DNA of 64,000 bases from CAYRRR01 sp964426755 (GTDB lineage: Bacteria; Patescibacteriota; Saccharimonadia; Saccharimonadales; JAGQNJ01). This document shows, in pieces, positions 57,935 to 64,000 of the stretch (position 1 is the first letter of the stretch; each line of letters begins with the position of its first letter). The notes below the pieces were generated by a model. That model searched no databases, was not told the DNA's origin, and worked only from the letters and a program-made list of their open reading frames with translations. The stretch is from positions 1-64,000 of the forward strand of contig CAYRRR010000001.1 in the NCBI GenBank assembly GCA_964426755.1, written 5' to 3'. The position numbers and the translations under genes are program-made.

Positions 57935-58873
57935 TTAATGTCGATGTAGTAAAGAGCGGTGTTTGCGCTGAGGATTAAGATGTTTCTCCGATACGTAAAT
58001 ACCCAGCAGGATCATGCCTCCACCCACTAGGGCGATTAAGGAGAGCTTTTCATTAAGCACCATTACGGATATGGTGATAGACAGAAATATACCTAGATAA
58101 GCCAGTCCACCATTAATAGCGGCACCAATATTTCTATAACTTGTGATAGTTAATAAGCGGTCAACGACTCCTACGCCAATACCAGAGTAAATTGCGCCAA
58201 TAACTACAGGCATGGTTATATTTGCGTTAAAGAATCCACGAGTAGAGTTGTTTATTGCCAAACTGGTTGCAAAACTTAAAGCTGCTATTACTGATGCTTG
58301 TATAAAAATAGTTGAAATAAGTGGTAACTTTTTGCGTGATTCGCCTGCTTTTCTGGCATATATGATACCTAAAGGAAAAGCTACCGCATTTATTAGAATC
58401 ATAATAGTCGCAACAGGATAAAAACCAAATGTGGTATTGCCTTTAGCGATGAGCGGCCCGGTTACTACGAGCAACGCACCAAAGGCAGCAATAGAAAAGC
58501 CGGCAAGGTGCTTCATTTTTACGCGATCTTTCGTCAGGCGTAATGTCAACACCACTAACATAATAGGATTTAAAAGAGTCAAAAGGGTTACATACGTAGC
58601 TTGGGATAGCTGAATTGCGATTACGTAACAGATAGTTGCAACAAATAAAGCTATGCCAGAAAATAGAGAATAACGAACATTTTTCAGATTTAATTTATGG
58701 CTGTATCGAATAAAAAACGGCAAACAAACGATGGCCGCCAAGCAATAGCGTAAAAAGTTAAAGTAGATAGCATCAACGCTATACGTAGTGTGTCTAATAA
58801 CGGTAGCATTGGCAGAGCCAATTACGCATGCTATTAAACCGTAGATAAAATATTTTTGTTTATTTTTTTTCAT
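57935..58873 (-). CDS. EamA/DMT-family transporter
   Basis: 312 residues, ten predicted membrane helices in two five-helix EamA halves (IACVIGSANATVIRHTTYSVDAIYFNFLRYCLAAIVCLP; MPVVIGAIYSGIGVGVVDRLL...LAYLGIFLSITISVMVLNEKLS). MVLNEKLS before the last helix is the family mark. These are metabolite/drug exporters or importers; the substrate is unknown. AT-rich. Convergent with obgE, 8 bases apart. Confidence 0.88.
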   Translation of the reverse strand: MKKNKQKYFIYGLIACVIGSANATVIRHTTYSVDAIYFNFLRYCLAAIVCLPFFIRYSHKLNLKNVRYSLFSGIALFVATICYVIAIQLSQATYVTLLTLLNPIMLVVLTLRLTKDRVKMKHLAGFSIAAFGALLVVTGPLIAKGNTTFGFYPVATIMILINAVAFPLGIIYARKAGESRKKLPLISTIFIQASVIAALSFATSLAINNSTRGFFNANITMPVVIGAIYSGIGVGVVDRLLTITSYRNIGAAINGGLAYLGIFLSITISVMVLNEKLSLIALVGGGMILLGIYVSEKHLNPQRKHRSLLHRH

Positions 58874-59051
58874 TTTTCTCGTACCACTCTATCTTACCAT
58901 TACCCACCGTAGACTAACAGTAAGATTGTCTGATGTACGTTAATGACCATAGCGCCAGCGCTTTCAACCAGCGTGAACGATATAACTTACAGTCTCTCAA
59001 TTAGCGTTAATATCGGACCCATTACTCAACTAATAAATACTGATTGATGAT
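58874..59051. other. Intergenic region before the small membrane proteins
   Basis: Contains the short leader of the transporter on the minus strand and no clear promoter consensus on the plus strand. Nothing else seen. Confidence 0.3.
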
Positions 59052-59153
59052 GTGCCCGTGGCGAGCACTGAATATTCAATTGGTCAGGATGATGGTAAAA
59101 TTGCCTTGATCGGGAAACGCCTGGTTGAACCTCAACAAAAACCTTTAGGGTAA
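59052..59153 (+). CDS. Possible small protein (33 aa)
   Basis: GTG start: MPVASTEYSIGQDDGKIALIG then KRLVEPQQKPLG, stop 6 bases before the ribosome site (AAGGAGAAC) of the gene at 59162. Balanced composition suggests coding, but there is no ATG and no ribosome site of its own. It could also be a leader for the downstream gene. Confidence 0.35.
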   Translation: MPVASTEYSIGQDDGKIALIGKRLVEPQQKPLG

Positions 59154-59161
59154 GGAGAACA

Positions 59162-59407
59162 ATGACACAGCAAACTGCATCTTCCAGCAATGTCTGGAGG
59201 TTTACGCTTAGCCTGGGTCTGGTGATGATCGTTGTTTCGGTGATCGCCCTCATTGTCATGTACGTGACACGTGGCTCCAGCCACAGCAGTACCAGCGCAC
59301 AAATCATGGATGTGCTATTTGTAGCCTATACCTTGATTGTTGGCGCAGGTATGGCTGGAGCAAGTATGTTTGGCATGGCGCGGAGCAAGAGAGCTCTCAG
59401 CTCATAA
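59162..59407 (+). CDS. Small membrane protein (81 aa)
   Basis: ATG with AAGGAGAAC upstream. Two helices: FTLSLGLVMIVVSVIALIVMYV (~14-35) and IMDVLFVAYTLIVGAGMAGASMFGMA (~48-73), loop TRGSSHSSTSAQ, basic end RSKRALSS. It has the GC-richer codon style of the atypical set. Not recognised. Confidence 0.65.
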   Translation: MTQQTASSSNVWRFTLSLGLVMIVVSVIALIVMYVTRGSSHSSTSAQIMDVLFVAYTLIVGAGMAGASMFGMARSKRALSS

Positions 59408-59443
59408 GCCCGGCAGACAGCAATTTGCATTGAGTCGAGCATA

Positions 59444-59472
59444 TTGACTATTAGTTGAAAAAGTGCTATAAT
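59444..59472 (+). promoter_or_regulatory. Consensus promoter before the gene at 59540
   Basis: TTGACT (59444-59449), 17-bp spacer, TATAAT (59467-59472); leader of ~60 nt with AAAGGAG. Confidence 0.65.
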
Positions 59473-59539
59473 GTAATATGATAGGCAAAGTATGTCTGTT
59501 GTACCTGTAACAAGGTAGCACCCCTGAAAAGGAGTCACC

Positions 59540-59752
59540 ATGGCACGTCGTTTTCGCATTGTGGGAGGGCGAACGCCTCAGAGCCTCAATACGCAGATTG
59601 AAAAGCTTCAGGCAGACAATCCGCGCGACTTTCATGTCGGTGATGTTGCGGTTACCTGGGAGCAGGCTGCGAAGCTGAGCCCCACTCAGTCGGAGCCACT
59701 GTTCGCCGTGACCTGTTCGTGGGAGGACGGCAATATCCCTTGGCAGGAATAA
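59540..59752 (+). CDS. Small soluble protein (70 aa)
   Basis: ATG with AAAAGGAG upstream. MARRFRIVGGRTPQSLNTQIEKL, then DFHVGDVAVTWEQAAKLSPTQSEPLFAVTCSWEDGNIPWQE; no membrane segment. Looks like a compact alpha/beta fold. Atypical GC-richer codons, own consensus promoter and a perfect 9-bp hairpin at its end. Not recognised. Confidence 0.65.
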   Translation: MARRFRIVGGRTPQSLNTQIEKLQADNPRDFHVGDVAVTWEQAAKLSPTQSEPLFAVTCSWEDGNIPWQE

Positions 59753-59767
59753 CCAGTCGGTTATTCC
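59745..59767 (+). terminator. Hairpin at the end of the 59540 gene
   Basis: GGAATAACC, loop AGTC, GGTTATTCC, overlapping the stop codon; the following sequence is only weakly T-rich, so termination may be partial and the next gene co-transcribed. Confidence 0.55.
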
Positions 59768-59794
59768 ATTACACCTTTATTAGGGGGTAAAACT

Positions 59795-60058
59795 ATGGTT
59801 AAACCTGAAAAGTCAAAGCGGCTTTCTTGGGGCTTAATGGTTAGCGCTTTTCTTGGTGCTTTTGGGCTTGTCTCACTTTCTTTAGGGGTTATACTCCAGG
59901 TTGTAGTGCTGGTTATAAGAGTGCTGGATGTTCAGGCTCCAGGGGAGATGTCAGGACGCATGTATGGAATAGTTTTGACTTGTTCCGGTTTTGCTTTTCT
60001 AATAGCTTCTATGGTGACCTTTTGGTTGTTCTATCAGAAGAGAAGCAATAGCGAATAG
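59795..60058 (+). CDS. Small membrane protein (87 aa)
   Basis: ATG with AGGGGG upstream. Two long helices (LMVSAFLGAFGLVSLSLGVILQVVVLVIRV, ~13-42; IVLTCSGFAFLIASMVTFWLFY, ~57-78) and a polar end QKRSNSE. Closes a run of three small proteins (59162-60058). Not recognised. Confidence 0.65.
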   Translation: MVKPEKSKRLSWGLMVSAFLGAFGLVSLSLGVILQVVVLVIRVLDVQAPGEMSGRMYGIVLTCSGFAFLIASMVTFWLFYQKRSNSE

Positions 60059-60521
60059 CCACGTTTGACTCTACCCGGAGGTAAAAGTTATCGCGAGATA
60101 ACGAGTGTTTGCTGTAAGCGAGGGCTTCACGTAAACGCGAGGGGATGCTTTGGGTTTTACCCGACGCTAGAGAGCAAGGTCTTGGTGAACTCATAAACCA
60201 AGAATAAGGCTCAACGGAGGCGGTACGTCGTAGCTTTTGGCATTAGCCATCTTCAAAGCTCCGTACCACTCCCGATTACTGTCAACAAAGTTGTCGCTAG
60301 CTCCGCACCAGCTAGCTAATCCTTGCAAAGCCAGGATTTTGCTAAGCTTTTTAGTACCTAGCACAATTTTCTGTCAAAATACTCACTAAACGTATTTTAT
60401 ATACGGTTCATTCCGTTTTATGACAGAGAAATTGCAACTAGATATCTAAATGCGAAACTAGCCGTATAGTTGTTCTGACGAGCTGTAACGGCAGCGAAAC
60501 AGTGATACACTAAAAACACCC
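60059..60521. other. Long non-coding region with many hairpins, possible structured RNA
   Basis: About 460 bases without a gene. Visible stems: AGTTATC-GCGA-GATAACG (60087-60104, stable tetraloop), GGTACG...CGTACC enclosing AGCTTT/AAAGCT and TGGC/GCCA (~60221-60269), AGCT pairs (~60298-60318) and CCTTG...CAGG/GCTA...TAGC (~60322-60365). The density of nested stems suggests a structured RNA; no known family recognised. Confidence 0.4.
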
Positions 60522-60695
60522 ATGACCCCACATATGAGCTCTGCACTTAACCGACAGACGCAACTTCTCTGCAAGAAATTGCCTGAGGCGTACACAGGGT
60601 ACAATAAAGGAATTTCGCAGCAGAAAATTGTGTATGGCATCAAGCGTTTTTACCAAAGCCGGACTTTGTTTGGTTTCAAGAAAGGCGCTGCATAG
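60522..60695 (+). CDS. Small basic protein upstream of exonuclease I (57 aa)
   Basis: ATG 60522; TACACT ends 10 bases upstream. MTPHMSSALNRQTQLLCKKL then PEAYTGYNKGISQQKIVYGIK and FYQSRTLFGFKKGAA. Basic, coding-like, and it stops 3 bases before the exonuclease start, so the two are probably one operon. Not recognised. Confidence 0.55.
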   Translation: MTPHMSSALNRQTQLLCKKLPEAYTGYNKGISQQKIVYGIKRFYQSRTLFGFKKGAA

Positions 60696-60698
60696 CTC

Positions 60699-62129
60699 AT
60701 GCAGACATTCTTTTTCTATGATCTGGAGACCAGCGGTTTCAACCCGCGCGAGCAGCGCATTATGCAATTTGCCGGGCAGAGAACCGACCTTAACCTGAAA
60801 ACTATCGGTAAATCGTACGATTGTATGTTGGCGCTTAATCCTGATGTTTTACCTGACCCTGATGCGGTGATGGTAACCGGCATCACACCGCAGAAAACGC
60901 AAGAAGAAGGCATAACTGAAGCCGAATTTCTAACGCTTTTTCATAAAGAAATAGCCACGCCCGGTACCATTTTTGTGGGTTATAACACGATTCGGTTTGA
61001 TGACGAATTTATGCGCTTTCTGCATTATCGCAATTTTTATGATCCGTACGAGTGGCACTGGCAGAACGGCAAAAGTCGATGGGACTTGTTAGATGTGGTG
61101 CGTATGACCCGTGCGCTAAGGCCTGAAGGCATTAAATGGCCGGTTGACAGTGATGGCCGACCAACCAATCGCCTAGAGTTGATTACCGGCTTAAACGGGC
61201 TTGACCATCAAAAGGCACACGACGCCCTGAATGATGTCTTGGCAACTATTGCGGTCGCTAAGCTTATTAGGCAAAAGCAGCAAAAGCTGTTTGATTACCT
61301 GCTAACTATGCGAGATAAGAAAAAAGTTGAAGAACTCGTTTCGAGCAATCAGCCCTTTGTCTATGCAAGCGGCAAGTACTCATCAGAGACCGAAAAGACT
61401 ACAGTAGTGGTACGAATTGCCGATAATCCAAAAAGTGGTGCGTTAGTATACGATTTGCGCCATGATCCCGAAGCATGGCTTGCGATGTCGCCAGAAAAAC
61501 TGGCCGATGCTTGGAGGTGGAAGAAGGACAGTACCGAACCTCGGTTACCTATAAAAACGCTGCAATACAATCGTTGTCCAGCCGTTGCGCCCGTAGGAGT
61601 CTTAGATGATGATAGCAAGGCGCGACTCAAGATTGATATTGATACCATAGACAAGAATCGCAAAAAAGTATTGGCCGCTTCGCAATTTACCCAAAATGTC
61701 TTGAAAGCGCTTGATATATTGAATCGACGGCAGCAAATGGCATTGTTAACTGACGAGCAGCTGGTAGATACGCAGCTATACGACGCGTTTTTTGATAACA
61801 GCGACAAGCCGCTTATGAAGACAGTCCGTGAAGCGGATGCGAAGGTGCTTGATGGCTTGAAGGTGCAGTTTAAAGATAAACGTTTGAATGGAATGCTGCC
61901 ACTGTATAAAGCTCGTAATTTTCCATCCACCCTATCTGAGGAAGAGCGTGAAAAATGGCAACAATACTGTCATGCTCGCTTACTTGACGGTGGCGATAAA
62001 AGCCGGGCGTTTCGTTACTTTAAGCGTTTGGGTGAGTTAGCTGAAAACAGGCAACTTACTCAAAATCAACGATATTTACTAGAAGAGCTGCAGCTATACG
62101 GCCAAAGTATTTTGCCGGAACAATCCTAA
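60699..62129 (+). CDS. sbcB: Exodeoxyribonuclease I
   Basis: Processive 3'-5' digestion of single-stranded DNA in repair and recombination. 476 residues, family length. DEDDh nuclease core: TFFFYDLETSGFNPREQRIMQFA (~3-25), GYNTIRFDDEFMRFLHYRNFYDPYEWHW (~88-115), DLLDVVRMTRALRPEGIKWP and HDALNDVLATIAVAKLI (His, Asp ~173-189); then the SH3-like and helical domains typical of ExoI (LKALDILNRRQQMALLTDEQL). Exonuclease I is mostly known from proteobacteria, so its presence here is of interest. Confidence 0.93.
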   Translation: MQTFFFYDLETSGFNPREQRIMQFAGQRTDLNLKTIGKSYDCMLALNPDVLPDPDAVMVTGITPQKTQEEGITEAEFLTLFHKEIATPGTIFVGYNTIRFDDEFMRFLHYRNFYDPYEWHWQNGKSRWDLLDVVRMTRALRPEGIKWPVDSDGRPTNRLELITGLNGLDHQKAHDALNDVLATIAVAKLIRQKQQKLFDYLLTMRDKKKVEELVSSNQPFVYASGKYSSETEKTTVVVRIADNPKSGALVYDLRHDPEAWLAMSPEKLADAWRWKKDSTEPRLPIKTLQYNRCPAVAPVGVLDDDSKARLKIDIDTIDKNRKKVLAASQFTQNVLKALDILNRRQQMALLTDEQLVDTQLYDAFFDNSDKPLMKTVREADAKVLDGLKVQFKDKRLNGMLPLYKARNFPSTLSEEEREKWQQYCHARLLDGGDKSRAFRYFKRLGELAENRQLTQNQRYLLEELQLYGQSILPEQS

Positions 62130-62254
62130 GCGGTGGTGTGGCGTATTTTGTGAAGAAAATACCACAAAGCAGCTAATGCTCCGAATAAGAACCACGCAAA
62201 TGTAATTTGAATTTGAGTGCCAGGAATCTGGCCCAAAACAATGAACTCTAGCAT
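62126..62254 (-). CDS. Small membrane protein (42 aa)
   Basis: ATG 62254 with AAAGAGGAG upstream: MLEFIVLGQIPGTQIQITFAW then a hydrophobic helix and KIRHTTA. Its stop overlaps the exonuclease stop on the other strand by 4 bases. Clear ribosome site and helix make it a good small gene. Confidence 0.6.
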   Translation of the reverse strand: MLEFIVLGQIPGTQIQITFAWFLFGALAALWYFLHKIRHTTA

Positions 62255-62322
62255 AAAACCGCTCCTCTTTAATGAGTAATTTAATGCTAAATTGCTAATA
62301 TGTCAATAATATTGTAAAGAGC

Positions 62323-62787
62323 TTATGTTTTGTTTGCGCGGCGAGTAATTCGTCTAACCAGAGCGTTAATTTTGGTTATCCGTTGACGGTTGCCAATCAG
62401 TAGCCCAAAACCAAAAAAAGCAATGATGCTGGCGAAGCCACGACCAAGGTTACCGTCAGCCGCACCAAGCGTTAAACCAGCAGTAACGAGTAATGCGATG
62501 GCCGCAATATCATATACGAGTACCAAAATGGGATGATCGCGAAAGATAGTTTTTACAAATGAACTGCCGGTATCTTTCACGCGTAAGAGCAATCGTTTTG
62601 CCCATTCATGATTTGTCGCCAATAGTCCGAGGCCGGCAAGAAATAATGGAATGCCGCCCACTCCCGGTAACCATCCAAATAATATTGAGGCGATAATAAG
62701 TAGTACACCAAGAATATCTACTGCAATTTTCTTTGGTAGCGGCACTTCTTTTTTGAGTGTCTTATTAACAGTATCTCGCTTAGACAT
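62323..62787 (-). CDS. PGPGW-like transmembrane protein
   Basis: 154 residues. Helices ~20-60 with LFGWLPGVGGIPLFLAGLGLLATNHEWAKRLL, which fits the PGPGW transmembrane family (two helices and the NHEWA stretch), then ~83-135 two more helices, basic end RRITRRANKT. Function of the family is unknown; bacterial members are integral inner-membrane proteins. AT-moderate, like core genes. Confidence 0.75.
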   Translation of the reverse strand: MSKRDTVNKTLKKEVPLPKKIAVDILGVLLIIASILFGWLPGVGGIPLFLAGLGLLATNHEWAKRLLLRVKDTGSSFVKTIFRDHPILVLVYDIAAIALLVTAGLTLGAADGNLGRGFASIIAFFGFGLLIGNRQRITKINALVRRITRRANKT

Positions 62788-62847
62788 GTAGTTAGTGTAG
62801 CAAACCCATGCCGAGTATGTAATTTATCGGTAGCGAAGCGGTTGCGA

Positions 62848-62853
62848 TATAAT
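62848..62853 (+). promoter_or_regulatory. -10 box TATAAT before the 2H phosphoesterase gene
   Basis: Ends 7 bases before ATG 62861; leaderless type. Confidence 0.5.
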
Positions 62854-62860
62854 AAAGATA

Positions 62861-63475
62861 ATGGCCGAAAACTTAGAAAGTTTTAAGAATATCGACCCGC
62901 AAGGCGTCGGCGTAGCTTTATCTATTAATGGGCACACAAGGGCGATGGACAAGTTTTTTGGAAAGCTGCCCCCTAGCTACGGTGTGCCGATGCCACCAGA
63001 CTCGCTGCACGTGACAATCTTGTCAGCCGAAGAAACCGTCATTCCGATCGAGAGCGAGCGTGAGCTGCTACTGCTTCGTAATGCGGAGCGAGAGATTCAT
63101 CGCCGTTTGGCTCGGTTGCCACTCCAGGCAATGGTGATGCGGCCGGCCGGTGAAGAGCTTGAGAAGTTTGGCAGATTTCTCGCCATACCCGTACATTCTT
63201 TGCCCTATATGGAGTCATTACGGCAAGATCTTATAGAGGTATGCGAAGAGGAGATAGGAGTTACGGTTAATCAAGAAATTAACTGGCATATGTCAGTTGT
63301 GCGGCAGAACAGAAATCGGGTCAGGGCTCGTAATAATACACCGCCGTTTCCGGGTGCACTGCACGTTAATGGCTTCGATCTTCAGCGGCGTGTTTATGGT
63401 AGTGATCGTCAAGGCAAGCCTAAGCAAGCTTATATCAATCACCCGCAGCAATCTCATTTACGACGTGCGATCTAG
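62861..63475 (+). CDS. 2H phosphoesterase-like protein
   Basis: 204 residues. Two HxT/S motifs, SLHVTIL (~66-72) and NWHMSVV (~145-151), about 80 residues apart, are the mark of the 2H superfamily (RNA ligase-like/cyclic phosphodiesterases, LigT). These enzymes hydrolyse 2',3'-cyclic phosphates on RNA or nucleotides. The substrate here is unknown. Leaderless-type promoter; uvrA follows with its own promoter. Confidence 0.75.
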   Translation: MAENLESFKNIDPQGVGVALSINGHTRAMDKFFGKLPPSYGVPMPPDSLHVTILSAEETVIPIESERELLLLRNAEREIHRRLARLPLQAMVMRPAGEELEKFGRFLAIPVHSLPYMESLRQDLIEVCEEEIGVTVNQEINWHMSVVRQNRNRVRARNNTPPFPGALHVNGFDLQRRVYGSDRQGKPKQAYINHPQQSHLRRAI

Positions 63476-63495
63476 AAAAAATCTTGAATTCCGCG

Positions 63496-63501
63496 TATAA
63501 T
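63496..63501 (+). promoter_or_regulatory. -10 box TATAAT of uvrA
   Basis: Ends 11 bases before the uvrA ATG. Confidence 0.5.
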
Positions 63502-63512
63502 AGTCTGATTAT

Positions 63513-64000
63513 ATGAAAGATGTCATCGCGGTTAAGGGAGCGCGTGAGCACAATCTTAAAGATATATCTTTAGAGATTCCTCGCGACAAGCTAGTGGTCA
63601 TAACGGGCTTAAGTGGCTCTGGTAAATCGTCATTAGCGTTTGATACTATTTACGCTGAAGGCCAACGTCGCTATGTTGAAAGTCTTTCAAGCTACGCGCG
63701 GCAGTTTTTGGGTTTAATGGAGAAACCGGATGTTGATCAAATTGACGGTCTTTCGCCGGCAATCAGTATTGATCAAAAATCAACCAGCCGTAACCCGCGT
63801 TCAACGGTTGCTACTGTGACCGAAATTTATGATTATTTGCGGCTTTTATTTGCGCGCGTAGGTACACCGCACTGTCCAGTTTGCGGTAAACCGGTAACGC
63901 GTCAAACAACCCAGGCAATTGTGGACACTATTATTCGTAACAACAAAGACGCAAGACTTATTATTCTTGCTCCGGTTGTGATAGACAAAAAGGGTGCTTT
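63513..64000 (+). CDS. uvrA: Excinuclease ABC subunit A, N-terminal part
   Basis: DNA damage recognition ATPase of nucleotide excision repair; cut off by the window end after ~162 residues. IAVKGAREHNLKDISLEIPRDKLVVITGLSGSGKSSLAFDTIYAEGQRRYVES (Walker A at ~31-38), SSYARQFLGLMEKPDVDQIDGLSPAISIDQ and the first zinc-finger CPVCGKP (~127). ATG at 63513. Confidence 0.97.
   Translation, partial: MKDVIAVKGAREHNLKDISLEIPRDKLVVITGLSGSGKSSLAFDTIYAEGQRRYVESLSSYARQFLGLMEKPDVDQIDGLSPAISIDQKSTSRNPRSTVATVTEIYDYLRLLFARVGTPHCPVCGKPVTRQTTQAIVDTIIRNNKDARLIILAPVVIDKKGA

Noticed and set aside
61361..61930. 189-codon minus-strand ORF
   Set aside because: Antisense shadow of exonuclease I; Ser-rich composition without a promoter or ribosome site.
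1..64000. UGA recoded to Gly as in Gracilibacteria/Absconditabacteria
   Set aside because: Several genes (for example the 38328 small protein, mnmA neighbours and typA uORF) end at TGA, and no conserved protein has in-frame TGA.
1..64000. CRISPR array or transposase-bearing insertion sequence
   Set aside because: No regularly spaced repeats and no transposase or integrase ORF were seen on either strand.

Overview
The window looks like a chromosomal stretch of a Patescibacteria/CPR bacterium, most likely Candidatus Saccharibacteria (TM7). This is inferred from gene content and style, not from a database search. Genes are small and tightly packed, often overlapping by 1-14 bases, and UGA is used as a normal stop. 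Several core proteins are shortened (MetK about 328 aa, AlaRS about 632 aa without the C-Ala domain). Surface proteins carry Gram-positive-type LPxTG-like anchors, and there are several peptidoglycan-active enzymes but almost no biosynthetic genes. The sequence is a scaffold: two runs of exactly 100 N lie at 3372-3471 (inside a tRNA-Glu repeat) and 29879-29978 (inside a membrane-protein gene).

Layout. 1-6.6 kb: a proline-rich protein fragment, a sortase-anchored PKD/DUF11-type protein, tRNA-Glu, a secreted alpha/beta hydrolase and a YVTN beta-propeller surface protein. 6.7-16.5 kb: pyruvate kinase, phosphoglycerate kinase and triosephosphate isomerase, then a UvrD/PcrA helicase, Nudix, Rpf-like G5/transglycosylase, PPC-domain protein, RsmA and a MarR regulator, facing a Ca2+-type P-ATPase. 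19-24 kb: a SAM-I riboswitch with metK, then a glycosyltransferase and a hydrolase-like surface pair. 24-31 kb: mostly small or unrecognised secreted and membrane proteins plus a CAP-domain protein. 31-38.5 kb: typA (duplicated start), an alpha/beta hydrolase, tmRNA (ssrA), a frameshifted CDP-alcohol phosphatidyltransferase, a trehalase-like GH37 protein and a WhiB-like protein. 38.6-48.5 kb: pyrF-pyrE, Nudix, metG with a Met-rich leader ORF, TatD, cysteine desulfurase, an isolated pair resembling ATP synthase b/delta subunits, small membrane proteins and mnmA. 48.6-64 kb: alaS, a PilM/FtsA-like pair, ruvX, mltG, a LysM-CHAP amidase, obgE, an EamA transporter, small membrane proteins, exonuclease I, a 2H phosphoesterase and the start of uvrA.

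Two expression styles are visible. Many core genes have a TANAAT -10 box ending only 6-11 bases before the start codon, which predicts leaderless or nearly leaderless mRNAs (pyk, tpiA, pcrA, alaS, mnmA and others). A second, scattered set is GC-richer, often on the opposite strand. It uses textbook TTGAC-N16-18-TATAAT promoters, longer leaders with Shine-Dalgarno sites, and often ends in long nested palindromes (genes at 25.1, 27.5, 29.5, 31.2, 38.6-40.1, 46.4-47.4 and 59.2-60.1 kb). This set may be acquired or mobile cassettes.

Metabolically the visible genes fit a fermentative, host-dependent cell: the lower part of glycolysis, trehalose cleavage, the last two UMP-synthesis steps, SAM synthesis under riboswitch control, tRNA thiolation with a cysteine desulfurase as sulfur donor, and several wall-cutting or wall-remodelling enzymes that could act at the interface with a host cell.
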